DNA from: Candidatus Heimdallarchaeota archaeon
Lineage (GTDB): Archaea; Asgardarchaeota; Heimdallarchaeia; Hodarchaeales; Hodarchaeaceae
NCBI GenBank assembly: GCA_020353515.1
Contig: CP070695.1
Coordinates: 1,570,100-1,634,099, forward strand
Direction of reading: 5' to 3'
DNA: 64,000 nucleotides
In this document: piece after piece, positions 52,499 through 61,918 of the stretch
How the letters are laid out: each line of letters opens with the position of its first letter
Numbering within the stretch: position 1 is the first letter of the stretch
Program-made: the position numbers and the translations under genes
The notes under the pieces: generated by a model
What the model was told of the DNA's origin: nothing
Database searches by the model: none
Seen by the model: the letters and a program-made list of their open reading frames with translations, nothing else

Positions 52499-53255
52499 TG
52501 AAATAGGTGTCATTGTATTTACCAAAGTACCAAAAGTTAGTTTTGTTAAAACACGTTTATATCATCCACAGCTTGATCGAAATTATGTTTCTAAACTTCA
52601 AACAGCCATGTTAAAAGATACATTATTGATGCTGGGGAAGATTCCTATCAATTTTGTACCAATACTGTCATTTTTCCCTAAAGAGGATATCCAAACATTA
52701 GAACGACTTATCATCAAGCCCTTGAAGCCTTTAATATCTAAATCTCTTGAAAAATACCATGTTGTTCCTCAGAAAGGCGAAACTATAGTTGACCGATTTA
52801 CGAATGTATTTTCTTATGCTTTTAACGAATTGAACCTTGGATCAGTAATTATTATTGGATCCGACACCCCACATTTACAACCAAATTTGATAATGCAAAG
52901 CTTTAAGCTTTTGAGACAAAATATTAATGCTGCAGTCTTGGGGCCATCACAAAATGGAGGTTTTTACTTACTAGGTCATAATAGGCCGTTTATAGAAAAT
53001 ATCGGAGACATTTTTCAAAAACAATCCTCTTTACATGAACTCGGGAGTTGTATGGACTTATTAAATTCGAAAGGTCATCTGGTACATATAATACCAGAAG
53101 TAACTGATATTGACACTTTCGAAAATCTGAAAAGTGTCCGAATAATTATTAATATTTTATCACTTACGTCTTCCGAATCAATAAATTCATATTATCCTCG
53201 ATTTACATATCAATTACTTAACTCACTTGAAGAATCATTTTGGGTTAGCCATTAA
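52485..53255 (+). CDS. DUF2064/TIGR04282-type nucleotidyl- or glycosyltransferase
   Basis: 256 residues of the GT-A-like DUF2064 family: GVIVFTKVPKVSFVKTRL at the start, the acidic IIIGSDTPHLQP and GPSQNGGFYLLG. The family is often found with GT2 enzymes and radical SAM genes and has been linked to arsenosugar or other unusual glycosides, but no ArsS-type gene is in the operon. The start is TTG 52485 after GGAGG, overlapping the preceding gene. Confidence 0.7.
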   Translation: MKSVNEIGVIVFTKVPKVSFVKTRLYHPQLDRNYVSKLQTAMLKDTLLMLGKIPINFVPILSFFPKEDIQTLERLIIKPLKPLISKSLEKYHVVPQKGETIVDRFTNVFSYAFNELNLGSVIIIGSDTPHLQPNLIMQSFKLLRQNINAAVLGPSQNGGFYLLGHNRPFIENIGDIFQKQSSLHELGSCMDLLNSKGHLVHIIPEVTDIDTFENLKSVRIIINILSLTSSESINSYYPRFTYQLLNSLEESFWVSH

Positions 53256-53302
53256 CCATTTTTAACACGCCCAACAGCTGTTTCATTTTGGAGGATTATA
53301 AC

Positions 53303-54727
53303 ATGACAATTCACCTAGGAATGCTAATTTGGCTGGTAGGTGGTTCCTTCTTTCTCTTATGTGCTTTATATTACATTTTTGAGCTTATGCCCGCATATTT
53401 TAGGCACCGACGGAGTTACCTCAATCCAAATGTTCCTTCAGATGAAGAAATCCTGTCTCTTCTACGAATGAAAAACCAAAAGTTTCCTCGAATCAAATTT
53501 CAGATTACCACACGGGGAAAAGAAGTTGAAGTGGTACAACGAAGTATTGATAGCATTGTTCTACTTGCAGATGTCAGTCCTTTATTTGAACAGTATATTG
53601 AATTGCTAATTGTAACAGAGGAATCACTAGAAAGGGATATTTTCTCAGATTACTTCAAATCAAAGGGAATCACCTTTCCTGCAGAAGTTATTTGTGTTCC
53701 AAAAGAGTATCAAACCCGTAATGAAACTATGTTTAAAGCTAGGAGTCTGCATTATTCTCTTGAATATCGAAAAGCTAATGGAAATGATTCTAAGCATAAT
53801 TCTCCCTCATACATCTATTATTTCGATTCAGAGTCTACTATTACTGAAACAGACTTTCGGAGAGTTATACATTCCTTAATATCGTCTCCTGAAAAGAGGA
53901 TTTTTGAAGGAGCAATAATCTATCCTCATAAATATTTTGATGCAAACATCATCAGTCGCCAAATGGAATCAGTAAGACCTTTCAATTGTCACCACTGTGC
54001 GGAAGTTATGAAAAAACCTCCCCCACTTCATTTGCATGGTTCAAACTTATTAGTTGAAGAAAAATTAGTTGATTCTATTGGGTGGGACTTTGGAAAAGTC
54101 TATAACCAACCATTACTTGCTGAAGATATCGTTTTTGGTTTGAAAGTATATGCAAAATATGGCTCACAACCGTTTGGGTGGCATGGTGGGAGAATTTATG
54201 AACAACCACCTCTCTCTGTTCGTGCTTCATTTCATGCACGTTTGAGATGGGTTACTGGCACATGGCAAGCTCTCTCTTTCATGAAAATTCAACCAGAATA
54301 TCAAAATCTCCCATGGCGAACAAGAACATGGATTCAATTTAGAATGCGTATCAGACTTCTCGCTCACTCTCTAAGTTTTCTTACTGTATTCTTCTTATTA
54401 TTTAGCCTACTATTGTTTCTATTCCCTTCGATATTCGCTGTGTTTGATACTGATCTGGCTTCACCAGAATTTAGAACACTCCAATATGTGGTTTCTAGAT
54501 TTTTTTTACTACCAGCAACATTCTTTTGGCTATTTACTATTTTGAATGGGGCTTCGAAGAATATTGAGCCATTGAATCTCTCAAGAAAACATCAGTTACT
54601 AGAAGCCTGTAAAATGCTAGTTGTAACACCTATCGCTGGTGTTATTGATTCGTTTTGTGCTTTCTATGCATCCTTTAGGTGGATTTTAGGAAAACCATAT
54701 AACTCTTGGAATGTGACGTTAAAATAG
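53303..54727 (+). CDS. Membrane family 2 glycosyltransferase (cellulose-synthase-like)
   Basis: About 474 residues: an N-terminal transmembrane helix (about 1-25), a GT2 catalytic domain with YYFDSES (D,D motif) and LLAEDIVFG (acceptor-side acid), the RLRWVTGTWQAL motif like Q/RxxRW, and three or four C-terminal transmembrane helices. The family makes polysaccharides or glycolipids and can extrude product. ATG 53303 follows GGAGG. The stop TAG is at 54725-54727. Confidence 0.8.
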   Translation: MTIHLGMLIWLVGGSFFLLCALYYIFELMPAYFRHRRSYLNPNVPSDEEILSLLRMKNQKFPRIKFQITTRGKEVEVVQRSIDSIVLLADVSPLFEQYIELLIVTEESLERDIFSDYFKSKGITFPAEVICVPKEYQTRNETMFKARSLHYSLEYRKANGNDSKHNSPSYIYYFDSESTITETDFRRVIHSLISSPEKRIFEGAIIYPHKYFDANIISRQMESVRPFNCHHCAEVMKKPPPLHLHGSNLLVEEKLVDSIGWDFGKVYNQPLLAEDIVFGLKVYAKYGSQPFGWHGGRIYEQPPLSVRASFHARLRWVTGTWQALSFMKIQPEYQNLPWRTRTWIQFRMRIRLLAHSLSFLTVFFLLFSLLLFLFPSIFAVFDTDLASPEFRTLQYVVSRFFLLPATFFWLFTILNGASKNIEPLNLSRKHQLLEACKMLVVTPIAGVIDSFCAFYASFRWILGKPYNSWNVTLK

Positions 54728-54832
54728 GATAGTGATGAAATTATAGAAGATCACAAGGTTAGTGGACCATTAGGGATAATTTATACAGTTAAACAGCATT
54801 CCTCTGAAATAATTCTAATTCTTACAGGCTTT

Positions 54833-56167
54833 GTGCTATTACTTTCCTTAGAAATACTTATACTCACTACTAATCTAAATCGTTCGATTTTTTTCTTTGA
54901 AATGATTTTTTTCTTACCTTTTCTCAGTTACCTCTTAGCAATTTTACTGTTTAAGAACGAAAATTCAGAATTTTCTAGAAATAAGTTAATCATCGTTATT
55001 GGATTTGCATTCATTTTTCAGGTAATCATTCTATCCACCAGTATCTCGTTGTCAGATGATATTTATCGGTTTTACTATGAAGGAAAAGCGATCATAAATG
55101 GGGTAAATCCATATGTTACTCCAATTGAAGAGTTTCCTGAAAATCTCAAGGACCAATATTTTGATAAAGTGAATAATCTACATGTAACATCTCCATATCC
55201 TCTTGTAGCGACGTTTCTATTTGCCTGTCTCTATTTAATTTATCCAAATCCCTTTATTTATCGAATTTTTTTCTCCTTTGGTTTTCTTGTTTCAATACTA
55301 GCCTGTTATAAACTGATTTCACCACGAACCAAGGAGAAATTAATCATCTATGCTTGGAATCCACTTCTTCATATTGAGACAGCAAATGGATCACATTTTG
55401 AAGCATTAGTTGTATTAATTGTAATAATAGCTCTCTTATGTTTAGACTCAAAACATTATGCAATTTCTGGATTCTTTCTCATCTTAGGCTTTTTGTTGAA
55501 ATACTATCCAATTCTCCTCGTGTTTCCATTTTGGAAACAATTGGGTAGGAGAGGATTAGCTGTTATATTCACTGGGGTATTTTTATACGCTTTATTCGTT
55601 GTTTTAAACTCATTTTTGATTCATGGGTTATTGGTTTTCGCAAATGAGTGGTACTTCAATGCAAGTATTTTCTGGTTAGTATATGAGTTACTAGAGAATT
55701 TCTTCTTATCAAAGATTCTAGTTGGAATTGTTTTCTTAATCCTTCTTTTTATTATCGTGGTTAGAACTCAAATTGATAATAACACGTCTTATAAGTACGC
55801 TATTTTTACAATTGGTTCATTTTTACTACTTCAACCAGTCTTTCATCCATGGTATATTTTCTGGTTATTCCCCTTTTTGATTATTGATAATAGAATGAAT
55901 TTTAGCTGGATTATCTTATCTGGAACCTTGATTCTATCCTATCACGTGTATATCTTATATGATACTATTGGAATCTGGGTCGAATCAAATCCTTTTAGAA
56001 TGATTGAGTATATCCCTTTTTTTGGTATTCTTATTTTTGAAATTTGGGCTCTTAGGAGGAAAAACCAAGAATATTCTCCTTCTAAATTCAGTACATTGTC
56101 TAAAAAAGTTAAAATCTACTATAGAAAATTCGCAGGAATTAATAATGACAGGTATGAAACATCTTAG
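54833..56167 (+). CDS. GT87-like polyprenol-phosphate mannosyltransferase-type membrane protein
   Basis: About 444 residues with ten or more transmembrane helices. The first loop has SDDIYRFYYEGKAIINGVNPY, matching GT-C enzymes of the MptA/B-GT87 group, and a later WNPLLHIETANGSHFE. They add sugars from a lipid carrier outside the membrane. The called GTG 54833 falls inside a hydrophobic helix. The same frame stays open upstream to 54728 with coding-like sequence but no usable start, so the true N-terminus is uncertain. Confidence 0.7.
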   Translation: MLLLSLEILILTTNLNRSIFFFEMIFFLPFLSYLLAILLFKNENSEFSRNKLIIVIGFAFIFQVIILSTSISLSDDIYRFYYEGKAIINGVNPYVTPIEEFPENLKDQYFDKVNNLHVTSPYPLVATFLFACLYLIYPNPFIYRIFFSFGFLVSILACYKLISPRTKEKLIIYAWNPLLHIETANGSHFEALVVLIVIIALLCLDSKHYAISGFFLILGFLLKYYPILLVFPFWKQLGRRGLAVIFTGVFLYALFVVLNSFLIHGLLVFANEWYFNASIFWLVYELLENFFLSKILVGIVFLILLFIIVVRTQIDNNTSYKYAIFTIGSFLLLQPVFHPWYIFWLFPFLIIDNRMNFSWIILSGTLILSYHVYILYDTIGIWVESNPFRMIEYIPFFGILIFEIWALRRKNQEYSPSKFSTLSKKVKIYYRKFAGINNDRYETS

Positions 56168-56462
56168 AATTAGTGTAATAAAGAAAAATGGGAAGTGTCC
56201 ACATTTAGTTGGAGATACTTGGGAAGTTCCTTATGCGTTAATGAAACCCGAAGGCTTGTGTGATGATGCTCACTATGTTTTAATTCCATATCTGAGTATG
56301 GCAGCTGGAGGAGGGACATCATGGGAGAAAGATGGAAAGTGGAGGATTCATTGTCCATCCAAAACAGGGATAATCTTTGAAATTGAAAGATTAAAAAAGG
56401 ATCATAAATGGCCCGAGGATTTCTCTTGGGCAAAAAAGAAAAAAATTGAAGAGATAAGTTAA
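56145..56462 (+). CDS. TIGR04076-family small protein
   Basis: About 105 residues: LRISVIKKNGKCPHLVGDTW, then MKPEGLCDDAHYVLIPYL, MAAGGGTSW and IHCPSKTGIIFEIERL. This is the family pattern of TIGR04076 proteins, whose role is unknown. Its start overlaps the end of the GT87-like gene by 23 bp. An upstream in-frame start at 56004 would only copy the overlapping gene and is not used. AGGA lies about 10 nt before ATG 56145. Confidence 0.7.
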   Translation: MTGMKHLRISVIKKNGKCPHLVGDTWEVPYALMKPEGLCDDAHYVLIPYLSMAAGGGTSWEKDGKWRIHCPSKTGIIFEIERLKKDHKWPEDFSWAKKKKIEEIS

Positions 56463-56472
56463 TCCCATTTAA

Positions 56473-56988
56473 CTAAAGAAGGAAGTATGCAAATTTGTTG
56501 GGTATTTTTTCTTTTAACCAATAATCAATACCATACCAACGGCCTGCACCAACCAAAGCACAGGTAACGCATCCGATGAATAGTAACGCATAAGTCCAAG
56601 GCCAATCTACTCCTAAAGCACCAAGGCCTAGAATAATTGTAGAACCAGCACCAATAATTGATCCAAGGCGTGTAAATAAACCAAATGTAAGTGTGACAGA
56701 TATCAATAGTTCAGCTATCATCCATCCTAATGCAAAAATAATCCAATTTGGGAAAATAAATTCTACAATTAATGCATCTATAGGAGTGGAGATGTGATTA
56801 GGATCGTCAATAAAATATCGAATTGTACCCTCGAAACCATAATCAAACCCTGATGTGGTAAAAACTTCTTTAGTGAAATTACTTAACCATGTTGTGAAAA
56901 AGGCTAGTCCAAGAGTTATACGCAAAAGAACGAGATAGCCTCCAGAAATTTTCTGCTCATGCATTTCTTTTATTACTTCTCTTGCCAA
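56473..56988 (-). CDS. DoxX/DoxD-like membrane protein 1
   Basis: 171 residues with four transmembrane helices: LVLLRITLGLAFFTTWLSNF, WIIFALGWMIAELLISVTLTFG, then two more. This matches the DoxX/DoxD-type family. DoxD is the small subunit of thiosulfate:quinone oxidoreductase in some archaea; no DoxA is present. It is convergent with the glycosyltransferase operon, and a second DoxX-like gene lies 112 bp upstream on the same strand. Confidence 0.65.
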   Translation of the reverse strand: MAREVIKEMHEQKISGGYLVLLRITLGLAFFTTWLSNFTKEVFTTSGFDYGFEGTIRYFIDDPNHISTPIDALIVEFIFPNWIIFALGWMIAELLISVTLTFGLFTRLGSIIGAGSTIILGLGALGVDWPWTYALLFIGCVTCALVGAGRWYGIDYWLKEKIPNKFAYFLL

Positions 56989-57100
56989 CGTTTACCATCC
57001 TATAATTTTGTAATGAAAACCAAATCAATGTTATAATTGATTATTCCTATTTTCTTATTAAATGTGTAATCATTCTTAAATCGTATAATCTGTCCTAGGA

Positions 57101-57583
57101 TTATATTAACATTTTAATCCATAAGGGAAGATTTTTCTTAGATAGCTTATCATCCACTCCAAAATATAATCCTGGGTGAGTGCAAAAGAATAAAAATAGT
57201 GAAATAGCTGCCATGGCCCAAGGGATGATTAGATCGATTATTCCTAAACCTAATCCAGCTAGTCCAATTAAGAAACCGTTTAAGCTTGCAATAAGGGCTC
57301 CTCCTCTAGCTAAAGTACCTGAAAGCAAACTTATAGAAGAAATTATTTCAAGAGAAATGATTACTAAGAATATTAAAAACCAATTTGTGATGGCAATTTC
57401 CATAATTTGATTTGGATATAATGCAGGTCCTTGAGCCATTTGAGTTATTCTTTCCTCGAAATTACCGAGATCAGGTGTTAATAAACGGCGTATAACAGTT
57501 CCTAACCAGATTAAACCGACAAAGATTCGCAAGGAGACAATTAATTTTTTCTGGTCTTCGATGCTAGTTTTAATAATAACCAT
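57101..57583 (-). CDS. DoxX-like membrane protein 2
   Basis: 160 residues with four transmembrane helices, from the same family as the 56473-56988 protein (LIVSLRIFVGLIWLGTVIRRLL, then LEIISSISLLSGTLARGGALIA). It is probably a paralogue from tandem duplication. Its quinone-linked or heme-related role is inferred from family only. It is divergent from the methyltransferase at 57719. Confidence 0.65.
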   Translation of the reverse strand: MVIIKTSIEDQKKLIVSLRIFVGLIWLGTVIRRLLTPDLGNFEERITQMAQGPALYPNQIMEIAITNWFLIFLVIISLEIISSISLLSGTLARGGALIASLNGFLIGLAGLGLGIIDLIIPWAMAAISLFLFFCTHPGLYFGVDDKLSKKNLPLWIKMLI

Positions 57584-57718
57584 AGGTTAGAAAGTCCTAT
57601 GCTTTTAAAAGGTTACATCTTCGAAATTCGCTTATATTGTAATCTTTCGGAAAAGAAGTCTTTTATTATTTATGAATTGTTTGAGTTTTGACCAATTTAT
57701 CATGTTTTGGAGATATCA

Positions 57719-58516
57719 ATGAAACTACATTATGATTTTTCTGTAAAAGATGTTTCTGATGCTTATGACGGACCTGTTGGATTACTCTGGGAGGTTCTTA
57801 TGGGAGACCATATTCATGTAGGTGGAGAAGCTGAAACAAAACGCCTGGCAGATAAACTTGGTGTTAATCAGAGTACCTATTTGCTAGATGTCTGTTCAGC
57901 ACTTGGTGGTCCAGCACGATATTTAGCAAAAAACTATAGAGCTAAAATTGTTGGTCTTGATATTACAGAAACAATGCTTAAAAAAGCTCAGGAACGTACT
58001 GAAGAGGAAAACTTATCGAATCTAATTGAGTATCGTAGAGGAAATGCCCTTGATATTCCTGAGAGAAGCAATATCTTTGATGTTGTCTGGGGACAAGATG
58101 CATGGTGTTATATTACCTCTAAGGAGAGGTTGATTGAAGAAGTTGTACGGGTATGTAAACCAGGTGGGAAAATTGGATTTACGGATTGGATTCTTGGATC
58201 TACCCCTATGAGTTCTCAAGAAGAAGCTGATTTTCTATTTGAGTTTATGATTTTTCCGAATATGGAAACGATAGAAGGATATAAGACTTTACTAGAGAAA
58301 AATAATTGTAAAATCATTGAAATTGAGGATCTCCAAGAAGATTTTACAAAACACCTGCATATATATTTAGAAAAAGTCCGAAGCATAAAGGAAGATATAA
58401 TCAAAGAGTTTGGAGAAGAAATATACCAGGCTGCTGAATCTGGGGTGAAAGCTTGGGTACAAGCTGCAGATAATAAAAAAGTTAGCAGAGGTTTATGGGT
58501 AGCTGAAAAATTATAA
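57719..58516 (+). CDS. SAM-dependent methyltransferase, sarcosine/glycine N-methyltransferase-like
   Basis: About 265 residues: YDGPVGLLWEVLMGDHIHVGG near the start, then motif I LLDVCSALGGPARYLA and VGLDITETML. The pattern is shared with N-methyltransferases of betaine-type synthesis and their relatives. The substrate is not decided by sequence. GGAG lies about 8 nt before ATG 57719. It is followed 26 bp later by a radical SAM enzyme, so the two probably act on one pathway. Confidence 0.75.
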   Translation: MKLHYDFSVKDVSDAYDGPVGLLWEVLMGDHIHVGGEAETKRLADKLGVNQSTYLLDVCSALGGPARYLAKNYRAKIVGLDITETMLKKAQERTEEENLSNLIEYRRGNALDIPERSNIFDVVWGQDAWCYITSKERLIEEVVRVCKPGGKIGFTDWILGSTPMSSQEEADFLFEFMIFPNMETIEGYKTLLEKNNCKIIEIEDLQEDFTKHLHIYLEKVRSIKEDIIKEFGEEIYQAAESGVKAWVQAADNKKVSRGLWVAEKL

Positions 58517-58542
58517 AGCATATATACCAACTTGGTGTTTTT

Positions 58543-59607
58543 ATGGTTGATGAACGTAGTTCTGTGTACCTCCACGGAGGAATGTCTTCTGAAGCTAACA
58601 TCCAGAGGGACTATTATGAAAAAGGGTTAATATATACAGTCCAGATTGAATTGACATTGAGGTGTTCTCAGGGATGTTCCTATTGCTATGCCAATTCTAG
58701 GCCAGATAGTCCCAGTGGTTTTCCTATTGATGACATCAAGAGAATTTTAGATGATGCCTCGGAGATTAAGGTCCGATGTATTGATTGGTTAGGCGGGGAT
58801 CCCTTAGTTCGATCTGATTGGTATGATATTATGCAATATTCATATCATAAAGGCTTAATTAATAATATTTGGACTTCTGGTTTACCTTTGAAAAACAAAG
58901 AAATAGCCAAAAAAGCAGTTGAAGTGACTCAAAATGGGGGATTTATATCTGTTCATTTAGATTCTCTCAACCCTGAAATTTACAAACAAGTGCATAAAGC
59001 ACGTATTGAGGAGAATATCTCTGCTATTCTTCAAGGAGTGGACAATATCCTATCTTTAGGCAAATCTCCAGATGAAATATGGAATTGTATAACTCTTACA
59101 AAACCTGTAGCAAGTACGGATGTTTTTAAGACCATGGAATGGTTTTGGAATAAAAAACAAATTCGTACAGTTCTAACTCTCTTTAATCCAGTTGCTGACT
59201 CTGATTCTAGGGGTTTTGAACCTTCGATTGAATTGATTCAGAAGGCTTACAAAGGAAGAGATGAATTAATGTACCAAGATGATACTAGCTTTTCTACAAT
59301 GGACGTCAATAAGTTCTATTGTGGATCAATGATCTGTATTACGAGCGATGGTAATTATACTCCATGTTCTGTCATTCGGACAACAGAATTTGGGAATTAT
59401 AAGTCACTAAGTCTTAAAGATATCCTTAAAGAAAACCCTGGGGATATTCTAATGATGAAATTAAGAAATCCCGAAAATCTTCCAGCCCCGTGTTCTGATT
59501 GCGAGCAAAATGAGGTCTGTTTTGGGTGTCGGTCTTCAGCATTTTATTACTCTGGAGACATGTTTGGTTGTGACCCGAAATGTGCTAAATGTCACCCGAA
59601 CCTATAG
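58543..59607 (+). CDS. Radical SAM/SPASM enzyme
   Basis: 354 residues. The radical SAM cluster motif is C41-SQG-C45-SY-C48 (CxxxCxxC), followed by GGDPL. The C-terminal SPASM/twitch region has about nine cysteines (FYCGSM, TPCSVI, CSDCEQNEVCFGC, FGCDPKCAKC) for auxiliary Fe-S clusters. Such enzymes modify peptides, make cofactors such as PQQ or heme d1, or act on sulfatases. No precursor-peptide gene is apparent. It pairs with the methyltransferase upstream; pathway unknown. Confidence 0.85.
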   Translation: MVDERSSVYLHGGMSSEANIQRDYYEKGLIYTVQIELTLRCSQGCSYCYANSRPDSPSGFPIDDIKRILDDASEIKVRCIDWLGGDPLVRSDWYDIMQYSYHKGLINNIWTSGLPLKNKEIAKKAVEVTQNGGFISVHLDSLNPEIYKQVHKARIEENISAILQGVDNILSLGKSPDEIWNCITLTKPVASTDVFKTMEWFWNKKQIRTVLTLFNPVADSDSRGFEPSIELIQKAYKGRDELMYQDDTSFSTMDVNKFYCGSMICITSDGNYTPCSVIRTTEFGNYKSLSLKDILKENPGDILMMKLRNPENLPAPCSDCEQNEVCFGCRSSAFYYSGDMFGCDPKCAKCHPNL

Positions 59608-60273
59608 TAAAGATGGTTGTTTTATACATAAGAAAAAACCTAGGTCTCCCAAGAACTTAAATTCGCGAAGAATTAGAAAATTCGCAGCCAAAAGGCCTTT
59701 GGTGAACATATCCCAAGAAAATCGTCCTTTTTTTGGGTGCTTTATTTTCAAATATCGTTCGAACCAGCCCAAGGACCTGTCATTAATTTCATTAATAAAT
59801 AATAAACCTTTAGGTTTTAATACTCTGTTAATTTCTCTTAACGCGAATTGCCAACCTTCAACATGGTGGAGAACAGTGAAAATAAAGACTGCATCAAATC
59901 TATTTGAAGGAAGTTTAGTTTTCTTTACATCTCCTAAAAATAGATGAACTGGTAAATTTTTCTTTTTTACTTTAGCAGCTGAATGTAAGACCATTCTAGG
60001 ATTTTTATCAAAAACATAGTACTCTTTAGGTCGGAAATTTTTATAAATTTGTTCTATTCCATATCCAGCACCACATCCCACCTCTAAGATACTTTTCCCA
60101 CTCAAATCGATATTAATAGACTTTATAAAAGATTTAAAGACTTTTAATTCAAAAAAAGTAAGCATTAACTTCTTGAAAGGACTAACCATTAATTTTTCTT
60201 CTAAATAATGTAGATTAAAACTTTTTTTTTGGTTTTTGTTAAATTTTTTTTTATTAATGCCTTCAAAGTTCAA
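59602..60273 (-). CDS. Class I SAM-dependent methyltransferase
   Basis: 223 residues. Motif I is ILEVGCGAGYGIEQI, and the post-I acidic YVFDKNPRM, with FDAVFIFTVLHHVEGW as the mid motif. The substrate is unknown. It reads leftward and its last 6 bp overlap the end of the radical SAM gene on the other strand. It is divergent from the UbiA prenyltransferase gene by about 215 bp. Confidence 0.8.
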   Translation of the reverse strand: MNFEGINKKKFNKNQKKSFNLHYLEEKLMVSPFKKLMLTFFELKVFKSFIKSINIDLSGKSILEVGCGAGYGIEQIYKNFRPKEYYVFDKNPRMVLHSAAKVKKKNLPVHLFLGDVKKTKLPSNRFDAVFIFTVLHHVEGWQFALREINRVLKPKGLLFINEINDRSLGWFERYLKIKHPKKGRFSWDMFTKGLLAANFLILREFKFLGDLGFFLCIKQPSLL

Positions 60274-60488
60274 TTTGGGTTATTCTCCTGATAGAGAACA
60301 AAAAAATAGTTTGATCTATGTGGTTTAGGTTTCATTTTAATTCTTACTTGAGTGAAATAATGAGATTACGATTAAATGATCGAAAATGTGTAAAGATTAA
60401 AAGTGTTCCAAGAATCATGATTTTTCTAAAGAATACTAAAATTAACAGGTTTTTTTAAAATCGAAGTTATTATTCAAAGGTGTAATAA

Positions 60489-61250
60489 ATGGCTACTAAT
60501 TTAGAGAGCGTTAATACGGAAAAAGAAGTATCAACAAACCAAAAATTATTTGGTTTAGTAAGGCTAGCTAGGCCCCAATTTCTCTTGGCTTATCTGATTG
60601 TTGGAGTGGGCGGATTGGTTGTTGGAGCTCAGCAAGGATTTAACATTGATTTATTTATCGCTATATATTCTATAGTAATTGTTCTCATTTCAGCAGTTGG
60701 TGTACATTATCGTGATGAAGCAGGGGATTGGGCTGCAGGGTATGATATCGAATATGGTGGAATGGGAGTCATTCGAGAAGGGACATTGAATGAAAATACT
60801 GTTCGACTCTTGGGTCGAATCATCAGTGTTATTACTATAATATTGGCGATCATACAAGCCTCTTATCTCTTTTTATCAAAAGGTCAACCAGCGTTACTTA
60901 TTATTGGTGTACCCATATTTTTTATGATAGTCTTTGTTAATTACTTAACTGAGGAGATCCCTCTTGGACATGAAATCATCACAGCGGGTTCTTACCTTGC
61001 AACTTTTTATTGGATATACTTAGCTCAACAATGGAACATCATAACATCCGTGTTGTTTTTCTCCGTTTTTGTGTACTTGATTGTTTTCGCTCTAATCCCT
61101 TATCAAGACATTGGAGATATAGAAGTAGATACTAAAACTGGTAAGAAAACATTGACTCGAAAACTAGGAATTGATGGTGTTGGTCAACTGTCAATAATTA
61201 TAGGCTTAATCTCATTAGTGTTCCTATATCTTTCAATATTAAATAAGTAG
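60489..61250 (+). CDS. UbiA-family prenyltransferase
   Basis: 253 residues with eight to nine transmembrane helices. First aspartate-rich motif: HYRDEAGDWAAGYD. Second motif: PYQDIGDIEVDTKTGKKTL. It differs from the heme O synthases of this window (no NxxxDxxxD with MxRTxxRPL) and resembles quinone or lipid prenyltransferases such as MenA/UbiA relatives. Its product is open: menaquinone-type quinone, prenylated lipid or other. It leads a rightward run with a zinc-ribbon membrane protein 41 bp downstream. Confidence 0.75.
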   Translation: MATNLESVNTEKEVSTNQKLFGLVRLARPQFLLAYLIVGVGGLVVGAQQGFNIDLFIAIYSIVIVLISAVGVHYRDEAGDWAAGYDIEYGGMGVIREGTLNENTVRLLGRIISVITIILAIIQASYLFLSKGQPALLIIGVPIFFMIVFVNYLTEEIPLGHEIITAGSYLATFYWIYLAQQWNIITSVLFFSVFVYLIVFALIPYQDIGDIEVDTKTGKKTLTRKLGIDGVGQLSIIIGLISLVFLYLSILNK

Positions 61251-61291
61251 AACTCATCGAAATTGTTTATTCATTTTATGAGGACAAGACT

Positions 61292-61870
61292 ATGAATAAG
61301 GAAATAAAATACGAAATTTGTCGTGTATGCGGATATGTCCGTCCTGTTGGCAAAGGAGGAAGGTGCCCTGCTTGTGGTGTTCGTGATACAGCTTTTGTTC
61401 CGTTTCAGCATAAAGCCTCCTTTAATCGACGAACTTTTCTTAAGCTAGATGTACATCCTGTTGCAGTTCATTTTACAATAAGTTACACTGCTGTATCAGC
61501 TTTCCTATTCTTTCTAATGCTATTTACAGACGAATTGCTAGGGGTTTCTATTCAAGGTATTTTCGATCTTCAAATTACCTTTCTTCCATTATTAATTGCA
61601 TTTGGGGGAATTACTGGCCTTATTGATGGGAAGATTAGATTCAGAAAAATCAAAACACCATACCTCTTAAGAAAAATAGTACTGGGGTGCGTTCTCTTGG
61701 CGATTTCTATAATTCTATTACTTTTTCATATTATTAGTCAAGGGGAAGTTACTTTTCTTTTAATTGAAGGTATTTTAATATCAGTTGCTTTCATAATCGC
61801 AAGTTATCTCGGATGGATCGGTGCTGAGTTAATCTGTCCGATTGTACCAATGGGAAAAATAGAATCTTAG
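61292..61870 (+). CDS. Zinc-ribbon plus DUF2231-like membrane protein
   Basis: 192 residues. The N-terminus ICRVCGYVRPVGKGGRCPACGV is a rubredoxin/zinc-ribbon knuckle (two CxxC pairs). The rest has four transmembrane helices and the motif LDVHPVAVHFTISY, the HPxxVHF signature of DUF2231-type membrane proteins, in which the histidines may bind heme b. A small electron-transfer or heme-handling membrane protein is likely. It sits between UbiA and the Grx-TrxR fusion. Confidence 0.7.
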   Translation: MNKEIKYEICRVCGYVRPVGKGGRCPACGVRDTAFVPFQHKASFNRRTFLKLDVHPVAVHFTISYTAVSAFLFFLMLFTDELLGVSIQGIFDLQITFLPLLIAFGGITGLIDGKIRFRKIKTPYLLRKIVLGCVLLAISIILLLFHIISQGEVTFLLIEGILISVAFIIASYLGWIGAELICPIVPMGKIES

Positions 61871-61918
61871 TTAAAACGTCATTTTTTTCAGAGATCTGGC
61901 TTTAAGAGGTGGACATAT

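Noticed and set aside
54725..54835. Possible readthrough of the in-frame TAG (pyrrolysine-like) joining the two glycosyltransferases
   Set aside because: Same-frame stop codons occur by chance one time in three, no pyrrolysine genes are visible in the window, and each side is a complete glycosyltransferase type.
56004..56144. Upstream start for the TIGR04076 protein
   Set aside because: The added residues only mirror the overlapping GT87-like gene in another frame, and the family begins near ATG 56145, which has its own ribosome site.
51740..59607. An arsenosugar biosynthesis operon (DUF2064 plus radical SAM)
   Set aside because: The radical SAM protein has a CxxxCxxC plus SPASM layout unlike ArsS and is not in the same operon as the DUF2064 gene.
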